This document shows, piece by piece, positions 6,500 to 13,901 of a DNA stretch of 15,670 nucleotides. The stretch is from Comamonadaceae bacterium UBA2334 (GTDB taxonomy: Bacteria > Pseudomonadota > Gammaproteobacteria > Burkholderiales > Burkholderiaceae_C): NCBI GenBank assembly GCA_002344885.1, contig DDUQ01000031.1:1935-17604 (forward strand), written 5' to 3'. Numbering within the stretch: position 1 is the first letter of the stretch; each line of letters opens with the position of its first letter. Below the pieces are notes generated by a model that was not told the origin of the DNA, did not search any database, and saw only the letters and a program-made list of their open reading frames with translations. The position numbers and the translations under genes were made by a program.

Positions 6500-7384
6500 A
6501 TGGACGTTACCCGCCCCCTCCACACCGACCGCCGTGCCAAAGCATGGGCCGATTTGCAAGCGCAAACCAACAGCGCTGCCGAGCCCGCTGCGGCTTACCG
6601 GTTTGCGTTTGCCGACCCGGAGTTCATGCTCAGACGCGAAACCCGGGGCATCCGTTTGCAGCTCGAAATGCTCAAGCCCGACCTGATGCAACACAACCTG
6701 GGCATTCACCACACGGTGGTGGTTTACGGCAGCGCACGCTTCAAGTCCATGGTCGACGCCCAGGCGGCCGTGCAAGCCGCGCAAGACGGAGGCGATGCGC
6801 GCGCGCTGGCCGATGCACAAAGAGATGTGCGCAACGCACACTACTACGAGGCCGCCCGGTCATTCGGCCGCATCGTGGCCGAATACAGCGAACGTTGCAC
6901 CCAGCAAGACAAAGTGTTTGTGTGCACAGGCGGCGGCCCAGGCATCATGGAGGCGGCCAACCGTGGTGCCAGCGAAGCGGGCGCATTGACCGTGGGCATG
7001 AACATCTCGTTGCCACACGAGCAGCAGCCCAACGCCTGGGTATCGCCGGAACTGAGCTTCAAGTTCCACTATTTTGCGATGCGCAAAATGCACTTCATGA
7101 TGCGGGCCAAGGCATTGGTGGTGTTTCCCGGCGGGTTTGGCACCCTGGACGAGTTGTTCGAAGTCATCACCCTGGTGCAATGCGGCAAGGCCAAACCGGT
7201 ACCGATCTGCCTCTTCGGCACGGCCTATTGGAAGCGTCTGTTCAACTTTGAAGTGCTGGTGGAAGAAGGCACCATTTCGCCGGAAGACCTCGGGCTCATC
7301 ACCTACGCCGACGACCCACAGGCCATTTGGGACCACATCCGTGCGTTCTACAACATGCCCGACACCCCCGTGTGCGCAGAGTGA
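6500..7384 (+). CDS. LOG/TIGR00730 family Rossmann-fold protein, putative nucleotide 5'-monophosphate nucleosidase
   Basis: The protein has 294 residues. The Rossmann core begins at about residue 73 (VVVYGSARF) and carries the family motifs GGGPGIMEAANRGA (from G144) and PGGFGTLDE (P210-E218), with the MRKMHFMMRAKALVVF stretch just before; the Arg and Glu in these motifs form the nucleosidase site in LOG proteins. Characterised members release ribose 5-phosphate from AMP or cytokinin ribotides; older databases call them lysine decarboxylases because of the PGGxGTxxE motif, which is misleading. Roughly 70 extra residues at the N-terminus and a 40-residue helical insertion rich in Ala/Asp/Arg (about 85-115) make it longer than typical LOG proteins of about 190 residues. 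No Shine-Dalgarno precedes the ATG. Biochemical role here is inference. Confidence 0.88.
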   Translation: MDVTRPLHTDRRAKAWADLQAQTNSAAEPAAAYRFAFADPEFMLRRETRGIRLQLEMLKPDLMQHNLGIHHTVVVYGSARFKSMVDAQAAVQAAQDGGDARALADAQRDVRNAHYYEAARSFGRIVAEYSERCTQQDKVFVCTGGGPGIMEAANRGASEAGALTVGMNISLPHEQQPNAWVSPELSFKFHYFAMRKMHFMMRAKALVVFPGGFGTLDELFEVITLVQCGKAKPVPICLFGTAYWKRLFNFEVLVEEGTISPEDLGLITYADDPQAIWDHIRAFYNMPDTPVCAE

Positions 7385-7411
7385 ACCACGGTGCGCTGAG
7401 TTTTTGTTACA

Positions 7412-7433
7412 TTACTAACCAACCGGTCAGTAA
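7412..7433. promoter_or_regulatory. Palindromic operator candidate for the TetR regulator
   Basis: The 22-base site has arms TTACTnACC and GGTnAGTAA around a four-base centre; eight of eleven base pairs are symmetric. It ends nine bases before the tetR-family start codon, in an AT-rich leader unlike its surroundings. Size, symmetry and position fit autoregulation by the downstream repressor, and the ACC...GGT core is common in sites of AcrR/TtgR-type efflux regulators. A TTGTTA (7404-7409) with TCAGTA (7427-7432) 17 bases on could be the promoter it overlaps, which would give a nearly leaderless message. Confidence 0.65.
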
Positions 7434-7442
7434 AAAACACCC

Positions 7443-8123
7443 ATGCACCCGACAGACACCCTGATTGACAAGCAACACCGACGTGAACGCCGCAAGGATG
7501 CCCGTCCAGGCGAGTTGATGGCCGCTGCGCTGAGTGTATTTGTCGAGAAGGGGTTTGCCGGCACGCGGGTTGAAGAGGTGGCCCAACGCGCGGGCGTGTC
7601 CAAAGGCACGCTGTTCCTGTATTTCCCCAGCAAGCTCGATCTGTTCAAAGCCGTGGTGCGTGAAAACATCGCCGGGCGCTTTGCGGAGTGGAACTCCATG
7701 TTCGACGCCTTTTCAGGCAGCACGTCGGACCTGGTGCGCTACACCATGCACCAGTGGTGGGAGCGCATCGGCGCTACACAGGCCTCAGGCATCACGAAGC
7801 TGGTCATGAGCGAAGGTGCGGTGTTCCCGGAAATCGCCGAGTTCTACCGTCAGGAAGTCATCGAGCCTGGCAACGCTCTCATCAAACGCGTGTTGCGACG
7901 CGGCATGGACAGCGGCGAATTTCGCCAGATCAACCCTGACTACGCCATCTATAGCCTGATTGCACCGATGATTTTCATCATCATGTGGAAGCACTCGATG
8001 GCACCTTGCTGCCCGTCCGGCAGCGCCAGCATGCTGTCTGCCAACCCGCAGGACTTCATCGCCAGCCAGGCTGACATCCTCCTCCATGGTCTGACCGCGC
8101 GCCCAACAGTCCCCGCTGCCTGA
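7443..8123 (+). CDS. TetR/AcrR-family transcriptional regulator
   Basis: The 226-residue protein has the N-terminal TetR DNA-binding domain: LMAAALSVFVEKGFAGTRV followed by the helix-turn-helix VEEVAQRAGVSKGTLFLYF (about 43-61) and the usual FPSKLDLFKAVV. The C-terminal half is an all-helical ligand-binding and dimer domain with no recognisable ligand signature. It is the first gene of the efflux block and probably represses itself and the adaptor-pump genes, which start 40 bases downstream, until an effector binds. A palindromic operator candidate lies just before its start. The ATG at 7443 lacks a Shine-Dalgarno sequence; the 20-residue charged leader before the domain is normal for the family. 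Confidence 0.93.
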   Translation: MHPTDTLIDKQHRRERRKDARPGELMAAALSVFVEKGFAGTRVEEVAQRAGVSKGTLFLYFPSKLDLFKAVVRENIAGRFAEWNSMFDAFSGSTSDLVRYTMHQWWERIGATQASGITKLVMSEGAVFPEIAEFYRQEVIEPGNALIKRVLRRGMDSGEFRQINPDYAIYSLIAPMIFIIMWKHSMAPCCPSGSASMLSANPQDFIASQADILLHGLTARPTVPAA

Positions 8124-8163
8124 CCGGCTACCGAACGCGTCATCCAACCCCTTGCACAACCAC

Positions 8164-9360
8164 ATGTCTGCCAACCCCAAACCTACACCCTGGTTGAAAT
8201 GGGTCATCTGGGCCGCCGTCATCCTGGCTATGCTGGCCGGCGTGGGCAAGGCCCTGCAAGCCCGCAAAGCCAGGCAGGCACTGGCAGACGAGGCCGCCGC
8301 CGCATTGCGCGCACCCACCGTTTTCGAGCTGACTCCACAAGACGTGGTCACCGCCTCGCAACGCACGTTGGTTCAGACGATCGAGGTATCGGGCACGGTC
8401 AGGGCCGTCAACACGGCACAGGTCAAAGCCAAAGTGGCCGGCGAGGTCCAGGGGCTGCGTGTCCGCGAAGGGGACAGGGTCAGCGCTGGTCAGATACTGG
8501 GGCAGATCGACGCCACGGAATTCCTGGCTCGCGTCAAGCAAGCCGACGAACAGGCGCAGGCAGCTGCCGCGCAACTGGCCATTGCCCAACGTGCCCTCAC
8601 CAACAACCAAGCACTGGTGGGTCAGGGTTTCATCTCTGCCACTGCGCTGGAAACCACCCACGCCAACCTGGCCGCTGCCCAGGCTAACCACAAAGCGGCG
8701 CTGGCCACGCTCGACATTGCCCGCAAATCGCTGGCGGACACATCACTGCGCAGCCCCATCAACGGTCAGGTGGCCACCCGACCGGTGCAAAACGGCGAAC
8801 GCGTGGGTGTGGATGCCCGGGTTCTGGAGGTGATCGACCTCAGCGCGATGGAGCTCGAAGTGGCCATCACCCCAGCCGATGCGGCCCGCTTGACCGTCGG
8901 CCAGGCCGGGCAGGTGGATGTGGAAGGTTTGCCCACACCGGTGCGTGCAACGGTCGCCCGCATCAGCCCTTCGGCCCAAGCGGCCAGCCGCAGTGTCATG
9001 GCCTACCTCAATTTGCAACCGCTACCCGGCCTGCGCCATGGCCTGTTTGCCAAGGGTGTACTCCAGGCGGGAACAGTGACGGGTATCAGTCTGCCAGCCA
9101 GCAGCGTGCGCAACGACAAGCCCCAACCTTATGTGCAATGGGTCAAGCTCGATGCCGACGGCTCGAAGGGCCAGATCGTTCACCAACCCATACAGGTGAC
9201 CGACCAGGGAGACTGGTCGCCGGGGGAAACCCAGCCGACCGAACGATACATTACTACAAACTCAATAGCTGATAATTCAATATTGACAAGCGTCAAAATC
9301 GGTTTAATGCAAGAAAAAACATCTGTGCGGCTGATTCCCGGCTCAGCCCGCCAACCCTGA
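8164..9360 (+). CDS. RND efflux periplasmic adaptor (membrane fusion protein)
   Basis: Links an RND inner-membrane pump to an outer-membrane channel. Of 398 residues, 10-28 form a membrane anchor without a lipobox cysteine. A split lipoyl/barrel-sandwich domain follows (GTVRAVNTAQVKAKVAGEVQ near 77-96 and SLRSPINGQVATRPVQNGERV near 194-214), enclosing an Ala/Gln-rich coiled-coil hairpin (about 122-190), then the beta-barrel and membrane-proximal domains. The frame extends to a TTG at 8152, but ATG 8164 is the natural start. Near the C-terminus, residues about 363-382 are encoded by an AT-rich stretch with a repeat-like pattern; after it the expected IGLMQEKTSVRLI end resumes. Lies 40 bases after tetR and 81 before the pump gene, so a single operon is likely. 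Confidence 0.95.
   Translation: MSANPKPTPWLKWVIWAAVILAMLAGVGKALQARKARQALADEAAAALRAPTVFELTPQDVVTASQRTLVQTIEVSGTVRAVNTAQVKAKVAGEVQGLRVREGDRVSAGQILGQIDATEFLARVKQADEQAQAAAAQLAIAQRALTNNQALVGQGFISATALETTHANLAAAQANHKAALATLDIARKSLADTSLRSPINGQVATRPVQNGERVGVDARVLEVIDLSAMELEVAITPADAARLTVGQAGQVDVEGLPTPVRATVARISPSAQAASRSVMAYLNLQPLPGLRHGLFAKGVLQAGTVTGISLPASSVRNDKPQPYVQWVKLDADGSKGQIVHQPIQVTDQGDWSPGETQPTERYITTNSIADNSILTSVKIGLMQEKTSVRLIPGSARQP
9254..9312 (+). repeat. AT-rich repeat-like insertion inside the adaptor gene (copy B)
   Basis: Positions 9247-9320 contain only 22 G+C in 74 bases, within a gene of about 60% G+C. Blocks: ATAGC (9265-9269), 18 bases, AAGCG (9288-9292), 10 bases, TTTAATGCAA (9303-9312). 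The same blocks appear in copy A in earP with equal or one-base-different spacing, and ATAGC is in the same codon phase (ATA GCN) in both. It stays open and in frame, coding roughly NSIADNSILTSVKIGLMQ. More degenerate than copy A: the GCTGAGGC part is lost. No terminal direct repeats seen. Confidence 0.55.
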
Positions 9361-9441
9361 CGCGCCACCGAACCGGCCAACACCCGCTCAGCCCCGAACA
9401 AACCACCCGTCAGCCCTCCCATACCTGCCCCGCCCCGCACC

Positions 9442-12400
9442 ATGTGGTTCACCCAGGTCTCGCTTCGCAATCCGGTCTTTGCCACGATGGTCATACTGGC
9501 CTTCGTGGTGATGGGGCTGTTCTCGATCCAGCGGCTGCAGGTCGATCAATTCCCCAACATCGACTTCCCGGTGGTCGTGGTCACGACCGAGTACCCCGGC
9601 GCCGCGCCGGAAATTGTCGAGTCCGAGGTGACCCAGAAGGTCGAAGAAGCGGTCAACACCATTGCCGGCATCAATGCGCTGACCTCGCGCAGCTACGAGA
9701 GCCAGTCTGTGGTCATCATCGAGTTCGGCCTGCACATGAACGGCCGTCGTGCGGCCGAAGACGTGCGGGAAAAAATTGCGCTGCTCAAGCCCACCCTGCG
9801 CACCGAAGTCAAAGAACCCAAAGTCCTTCGGTTCGACCCGGCCAGCCGTGCCATCTGGTCGGTTGCCGTGCTGCCCGACGCTGCAGTCGGTACAGCCCCC
9901 TCACCGGCCGAGTTGACGCAATGGTCTGAGCAGGTACTCAAAAAGCGGCTCGAAAACGTACGCGGCGTGGGTGCGGTCAATCTGGTCGGCGGCACGCGCC
10001 GCGCCATCAACATCGAACTCAACCTGGCTGCCATGGAGGCACTGGGCATCTCCGCCGACCAGGTGGTTGCCGCCGTGCGGTCCGAGAACCAGGACGCGCC
10101 ACTGGGCAGCTTGCGCACCCAGCACCAGGAAAAAGTGGTGCAACTGCAGGCCCGCATGGTGCAACCGGATGACTTCAACCGCATCATCGTCACGCGCCGG
10201 GGCGGACAACCCGTTTTCCTGAACCAGGTGGCACGCATCGTAGACAGCACGGTGGAGCAGGAAAACCTGGCGCTCTTCAACGGCGAGCGCACCCTGCTGC
10301 TGCAAGTGCAAAAAACGCAGGATGAAAACACCATCGCTGTCGTCAATGGCTTGCAGTCCACCCTCAAAGACATCCAGGCCCAACTGCCACCTGGCTACAA
10401 ACTGGCCGAGGTGCAGGACGGTTCGCGCCCCATCCGCGTGGGCGTGGCCAACGTCAGGCAAACCCTGATCGAGGGTGCAATCCTGACCGTGCTCATCGTT
10501 TTCCTGTTCCTGAACTCGTGGCGTTCGACCATCATCACAGGGTTGACCCTGCCCATTGCACTGATCGGCACCTTCATGGTGATGAATCTATTCGGGTTCA
10601 CCATCAACATGCTGACGCTGATGGCGCTGTCCCTGAGCGTCGGGCTGCTCATTGACGATGCCATCGTGGTGCGCGAGAACATCGTCCGTCACCTGCAAAT
10701 GGGGAAAACACCCTACAACGCCGCCATGGATGGCACGCGCGAAATCGGGCTGGCCGTACTGGCCACCACGCTCTCCATCGTCGCCGTGTTTCTCCCTATC
10801 GGCTTCATGGAAGGCATCATTGGCAAGTTCTTCCATGAATTCGGCATCACGGTGGCAGCAGCCATCCTGATTTCGATGTTCGTGAGCTTCACGCTCGACC
10901 CGATGCTGTCGTCGGTGTGGCACGACCCCGCCGTCCACCTGCACACCGGGCCGGACGGCACCGGCCACGATGCCACTGCACCGCAGCGCCGGAACTGGTA
11001 TGACCGCACCATCGGCCGACTGACCGGGTGGATAGACCGGGCGCAGGACGATTTGTCCGACAGCTACCAGCGGGTGCTGGCCTGGTCACTGACCCACAAG
11101 CTCACCACATTGGCCGCCGCAGGCGGCATCTTCGTGCTCAGCGTTGCGATGGTGCCGCTGCTGGGCACCGAATTTGTGCCCAAGGCAGATTTTTCGGAAA
11201 CCAGCCTGACGTTTCACACGCCCGCCGGTTCTTCGCTGGAAGCCACCGAAGCCAAGGCACGTCAGGTTGAGGCCATTGCACGCGAATTCCCCGAGGTGCG
11301 TTACTCCGTGACCACCATCAACACCGGCAATGCTGCCGGAAAAATCTACGCCAACATTTATCTGCGCCTGGTCGACCGGAAAGACCGCTCTGTCAATGCC
11401 GATGCCATGTCGGCCAGGCTGCGCGAGCGGCTGCGCAGCGTGAGCGGCATCAACGTGACCCATGTGGGTCTGCTGGATGCCGTGGGCGGCAACAAGCAGA
11501 TCGAACTGTCGCTGCAAGGGCCCGACCTGGATGAACTGGAACGGCTCACCCAAGATGTCATGTCCCGCATACGCGCCATCCCCGGACTGGTGGATCTGGA
11601 CTCATCGGTCAAGCCCGACAAACCCACCGTCGAGCTGAAGCTCAAGCCTTCCGTCGCCTCTGACCTGGGTGCAGGTGTGTCGGCACTGGCGTCGCCCCTG
11701 CGCATCATGGTGGCGGGGCAGACGGTTGGCAACTGGCGTGCAGCAGACGCCCAGACCTACGATGTGATTGTCCGCCTGCCGGCAGCCGACCGCCGATCGC
11801 TGGAGGACCTGGCACACGCACGGCTGGTGGTGGGCACATTGGCCGATGGTTCGCCCCGTGTGGTCCGGGTCGATCAGCTGGCCAGCGTTGAAGCGTCCAC
11901 CGGTGCCAACCAGATCAACCGCCGCAACCTGACGCGCGAGGTGGCCATCAACGCCAATGCCTACTCACGCACGGCAGGCGATGTCTCGGCTGACATCCGC
12001 AAAGTTCTGGATGCCACCCAACTGCCGCCCGGCTACCGATACCAGTTTGGTGGATCGACCAAAAACATGCAGGAGTCGTTTGCGTACGCCGTGTCTGCCC
12101 TCGCCATGGCAGTCATCTTCATTTACATGATCCTGGCCAGCCAGTTCAAGAGCTTCCTGCAGCCCCTGGCGCTGATGACCTCGCTGCCACTGACACTCAT
12201 CGGTGTGGTGCTGGCCCTGATGATGTTCCAGTCCAGCATGAGCATGTTCTCGGTCATCGGCATCATCATGCTGATGGGGCTCGTGACCAAGAACGCGATT
12301 CTGTTGGTCGACTTTGCCATCCGCGCCCGCGAAGGTACGTCTGACCACCCCGCCATGGGTCGCACCGATGCGCTGCTGATGGCCGCCCGCGTCCGGTTGC

Positions 12401-12660
12401 GCCCCATCCTGATGACCACCTTGGCCATGGTTTTTGGCATGGTACCGCTGGCATTTGCGTTGTCGGAAGGCTCCGAGCAGCGTGCCCCGATGGGCCAGGC
12501 CGTGATCGGTGGTGTGATCACATCTTCCATCCTCACTCTCGTAGTGGTGCCGGTTGTCTACTGCTACATGGATGACCTGGGTCAATGGCTGAAACGCAAG
12601 TTCGTTGGGGGTGCCCCACCGCCTGACGCGCCACCTGGCTCGGCGGAGGCGGCCCGGTAA
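9442..12660 (+). CDS. RND-family multidrug efflux pump, inner-membrane permease (HAE1/AcrB type)
   Basis: The proton-driven pump of a tripartite exporter. Its 1072 residues are close to AcrB or MdtB length. It shows the duplicated RND layout: TM1 at about 13-30, a large periplasmic porter loop, a block of membrane segments from about 340, a second periplasmic loop, and a C-terminal membrane block. Proton-relay residues are present: the Asp pair D405/D406 in GLLIDDAIVV (TM4) and K950 in GLVTKNAILLVDF (TM10). These, and the absence of the CzcA-type metal motif, point to the hydrophobe/amphiphile class. Between TM6 and the following helix is a His-rich segment (494-510: H494, H499, H501, H509), unusual but of unknown meaning. 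The adaptor lies directly upstream. The stop codon overlaps a candidate promoter of the next gene. Confidence 0.96.
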   Translation: MWFTQVSLRNPVFATMVILAFVVMGLFSIQRLQVDQFPNIDFPVVVVTTEYPGAAPEIVESEVTQKVEEAVNTIAGINALTSRSYESQSVVIIEFGLHMNGRRAAEDVREKIALLKPTLRTEVKEPKVLRFDPASRAIWSVAVLPDAAVGTAPSPAELTQWSEQVLKKRLENVRGVGAVNLVGGTRRAINIELNLAAMEALGISADQVVAAVRSENQDAPLGSLRTQHQEKVVQLQARMVQPDDFNRIIVTRRGGQPVFLNQVARIVDSTVEQENLALFNGERTLLLQVQKTQDENTIAVVNGLQSTLKDIQAQLPPGYKLAEVQDGSRPIRVGVANVRQTLIEGAILTVLIVFLFLNSWRSTIITGLTLPIALIGTFMVMNLFGFTINMLTLMALSLSVGLLIDDAIVVRENIVRHLQMGKTPYNAAMDGTREIGLAVLATTLSIVAVFLPIGFMEGIIGKFFHEFGITVAAAILISMFVSFTLDPMLSSVWHDPAVHLHTGPDGTGHDATAPQRRNWYDRTIGRLTGWIDRAQDDLSDSYQRVLAWSLTHKLTTLAAAGGIFVLSVAMVPLLGTEFVPKADFSETSLTFHTPAGSSLEATEAKARQVEAIAREFPEVRYSVTTINTGNAAGKIYANIYLRLVDRKDRSVNADAMSARLRERLRSVSGINVTHVGLLDAVGGNKQIELSLQGPDLDELERLTQDVMSRIRAIPGLVDLDSSVKPDKPTVELKLKPSVASDLGAGVSALASPLRIMVAGQTVGNWRAADAQTYDVIVRLPAADRRSLEDLAHARLVVGTLADGSPRVVRVDQLASVEASTGANQINRRNLTREVAINANAYSRTAGDVSADIRKVLDATQLPPGYRYQFGGSTKNMQESFAYAVSALAMAVIFIYMILASQFKSFLQPLALMTSLPLTLIGVVLALMMFQSSMSMFSVIGIIMLMGLVTKNAILLVDFAIRAREGTSDHPAMGRTDALLMAARVRLRPILMTTLAMVFGMVPLAFALSEGSEQRAPMGQAVIGGVITSSILTLVVVPVVYCYMDDLGQWLKRKFVGGAPPPDAPPGSAEAAR

Positions 12661-12663
12661 AAT
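12658..12663 (+). promoter_or_regulatory. Candidate -10 box (TAAAAT) overlapping the pump stop codon
   Basis: The TAA stop of the pump gene forms the first half of TAAAAT. The hexamer is 40 bases before the methyltransferase-like gene and matches the box seen before efp. The hexamer at the -35 distance, CTGGCT, is weak. It may give the methyltransferase-rhodanese-tolC set a transcript separate from the pump genes. Confidence 0.4.
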
Positions 12664-12691
12664 CGGACGTACACGCCCCAAACATACCCAT

Positions 12692-12696
12692 AGGAG
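12692..12696 (+). promoter_or_regulatory. Strong Shine-Dalgarno sequence (AGGAG)
   Basis: AGGAG lies six bases before the ATG at 12703 and decides that start over the in-frame ATGs at 12712 and 12736. It is the only strong ribosome binding site I see in the window; other genes have none or a weak one. Confidence 0.85.
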
Positions 12697-12702
12697 TATA
12701 AA

Positions 12703-13413
12703 ATGAGCACCATGCAGCAAACATCCCCCGTCGCCATGGACCAGGCCAAAGCCCGGTTCAACATGATCGAGCAGCAGATCCGCCCCTGGGAAGTGGCCGA
12801 TGCCACCGTTCTGGCGTTGCTCGACAGCGTGCCACGCGACCAGTTTGCACCCGAAGCGCTGCGTGGATTGGCCTATGCAGATGTGGCGTTACCACTGTCC
12901 AGCCCCGCCAAAGAAGGTGAAAGCATGTTGCACCCCAAGGCTCAAGCCCGCATGGTTCAGGATGTGGCGCTCAAGCCAGAGGACACCGTGCTGCACATAG
13001 GTACCGGTTCAGGGTTCACGGCTGCTCTGCTGGCCAAGCAAGCCAAGTCGGTGTTGAGCCTTGAAATCAACCCTGCCATTGCCAAGCAGGCCACCGACAA
13101 CCTGCGCCGCGCCAACATCACCAATGTCGATGTCCGCCATGCCGATGCCGTAGCAGACCAGTTCAAGGCCTGCGCGGCACAGGGCAGTTATGACGTGATC
13201 GCACTCAGCGGCACGGTGGCTGAAGTGCCCCAGGCCCTGCTGGACTTGCTCAAACCCGGTGGCCGCCTGTTTGCTTTCGTCGGCGAAGACCCGGTCGTCC
13301 GCGCAACGCTCATCACCAAAGCTGCCGATGCCACCTACACAACCGCCCAACCCTGGGACTTCGTGGCACCGCGGCTGCTCAATTTCCCAACCCCATCTGC
13401 CTTCCGTTTCTGA
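12703..13413 (+). CDS. Protein-L-isoaspartate O-methyltransferase-like SAM-dependent methyltransferase (divergent)
   Basis: The 236-residue protein has the PIMT order of motifs: an N-terminal helix region (MIEQQIRP, VPRDQFAPEALRGLAYAD), then the SAM-binding loop VLHIGTGSGFTAALLA (G100, G102, G104), acidic E121 after beta-2 (LSLEINP), and motif with LLKPGGRLFAFVG. PIMTs repair isoaspartyl damage in proteins. Here the segment that normally reads ISQP or ISAP, just before the SAM domain, is MLHP (M75-P78), so the conserved Ser is replaced by Leu76. The isoaspartate activity is therefore doubtful. The name PIMT can only be given as a fold family. It starts a set with the rhodanese (17 bases on) and tolC. 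Start fixed by AGGAG six bases upstream. Confidence 0.87.
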   Translation: MSTMQQTSPVAMDQAKARFNMIEQQIRPWEVADATVLALLDSVPRDQFAPEALRGLAYADVALPLSSPAKEGESMLHPKAQARMVQDVALKPEDTVLHIGTGSGFTAALLAKQAKSVLSLEINPAIAKQATDNLRRANITNVDVRHADAVADQFKACAAQGSYDVIALSGTVAEVPQALLDLLKPGGRLFAFVGEDPVVRATLITKAADATYTTAQPWDFVAPRLLNFPTPSAFRF

Positions 13414-13430
13414 CCCAGGTCACACACACC

Positions 13431-13790
13431 ATGATTCAACTCACTGTCCAGCAAGTCGGCCCTTGGGCCCGCCAGCAAAAACTTGATTCACCGGGTGCGC
13501 AGCCCGTGGTGCTGGACGTGCGCGAAGCATGGGAAGTGCAAACAGCCTCGGTTGCGGATGATGAAGAGGCCAACGGCTTCAAGTTGGTCACGATGCCCAT
13601 GCGCACCGTCCCGGCGCGCTGCCTGGAACTGGACCGCGACCAACCCATTGCCTGTCTCTGCCATCACGGCGGCAGAAGCATGCAAGTCGCCCAGTTTTTG
13701 TTGCAGAACGGCTTTACCAACGTGGTCAACATCCAGGGCGGCATCCATGCCTGGTCCAGTGAGCTGGATGCAAGCATTCCACAGTACTGA
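13431..13790 (+). CDS. Single-domain rhodanese-like sulfurtransferase
   Basis: A 119-residue protein, the size of a single rhodanese domain, without signal peptide and so cytoplasmic. VVLDVREAWE (D29, R31) is the N-terminal CH2A-type motif, and the active loop is C77-H-H-G-G-R82-S with the persulfide-carrying Cys at 77, in the CxxGxR form. HAW near residue 105 (GGIHAWS) closes the domain. Such proteins transfer sulfane sulfur to thiols or cyanide; the acceptor cannot be inferred. The gene begins 17 bases after the methyltransferase-like gene and ends 111 bases before the tolC start chosen here, so the three are probably cotranscribed. The start is ATG 13431, with a weak CAGG 12-15 bases upstream. 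Confidence 0.93.
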   Translation: MIQLTVQQVGPWARQQKLDSPGAQPVVLDVREAWEVQTASVADDEEANGFKLVTMPMRTVPARCLELDRDQPIACLCHHGGRSMQVAQFLLQNGFTNVVNIQGGIHAWSSELDASIPQY

Positions 13791-13901
13791 GTTGCCGCTG
13801 TGGTCGAGCGCCCCTCAAAGCTCTTCATCGCGCGCCGGCGTTTTCCGTGCGCCATGGTCCGCCACAAGCACACTTCATCACTTCAACCTGCCTACGCAAA
13901 C

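Noticed and set aside
5585..7384. A plant-hormone system: auxin-efflux-like carrier next to a LOG (cytokinin-activating) protein
   Set aside because: Both names come from plant members. Bacterial AEC carriers move organic anions, and LOG-type proteins are general nucleotide nucleosidases; no IPT, iaaM or iaaH gene is present.
8152..8163. TTG start for the RND adaptor
   Set aside because: Adds only MHNH without a ribosome binding site; ATG at 8164 gives a normal N-terminus.
9442..12660. Heavy-metal (CzcA/HME) type RND pump because of the His-rich loop
   Set aside because: The TM4 motif is the LIDDAIVV form and the rest resembles HAE1 pumps; the His cluster lies on the cytoplasmic side and not in the HME metal site.
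11965..12720. A 251-codon minus-strand open frame inside the pump gene
   Set aside because: Antisense to the conserved RND C-terminal half, His-rich low-complexity translation, no family resemblance.
13800..13901. GTG (13800) or ATG (13854) start for tolC
   Set aside because: They put 34 or 16 extra polar residues before the signal peptide. ATG 13902 is preferred, although 13854 is not excluded.
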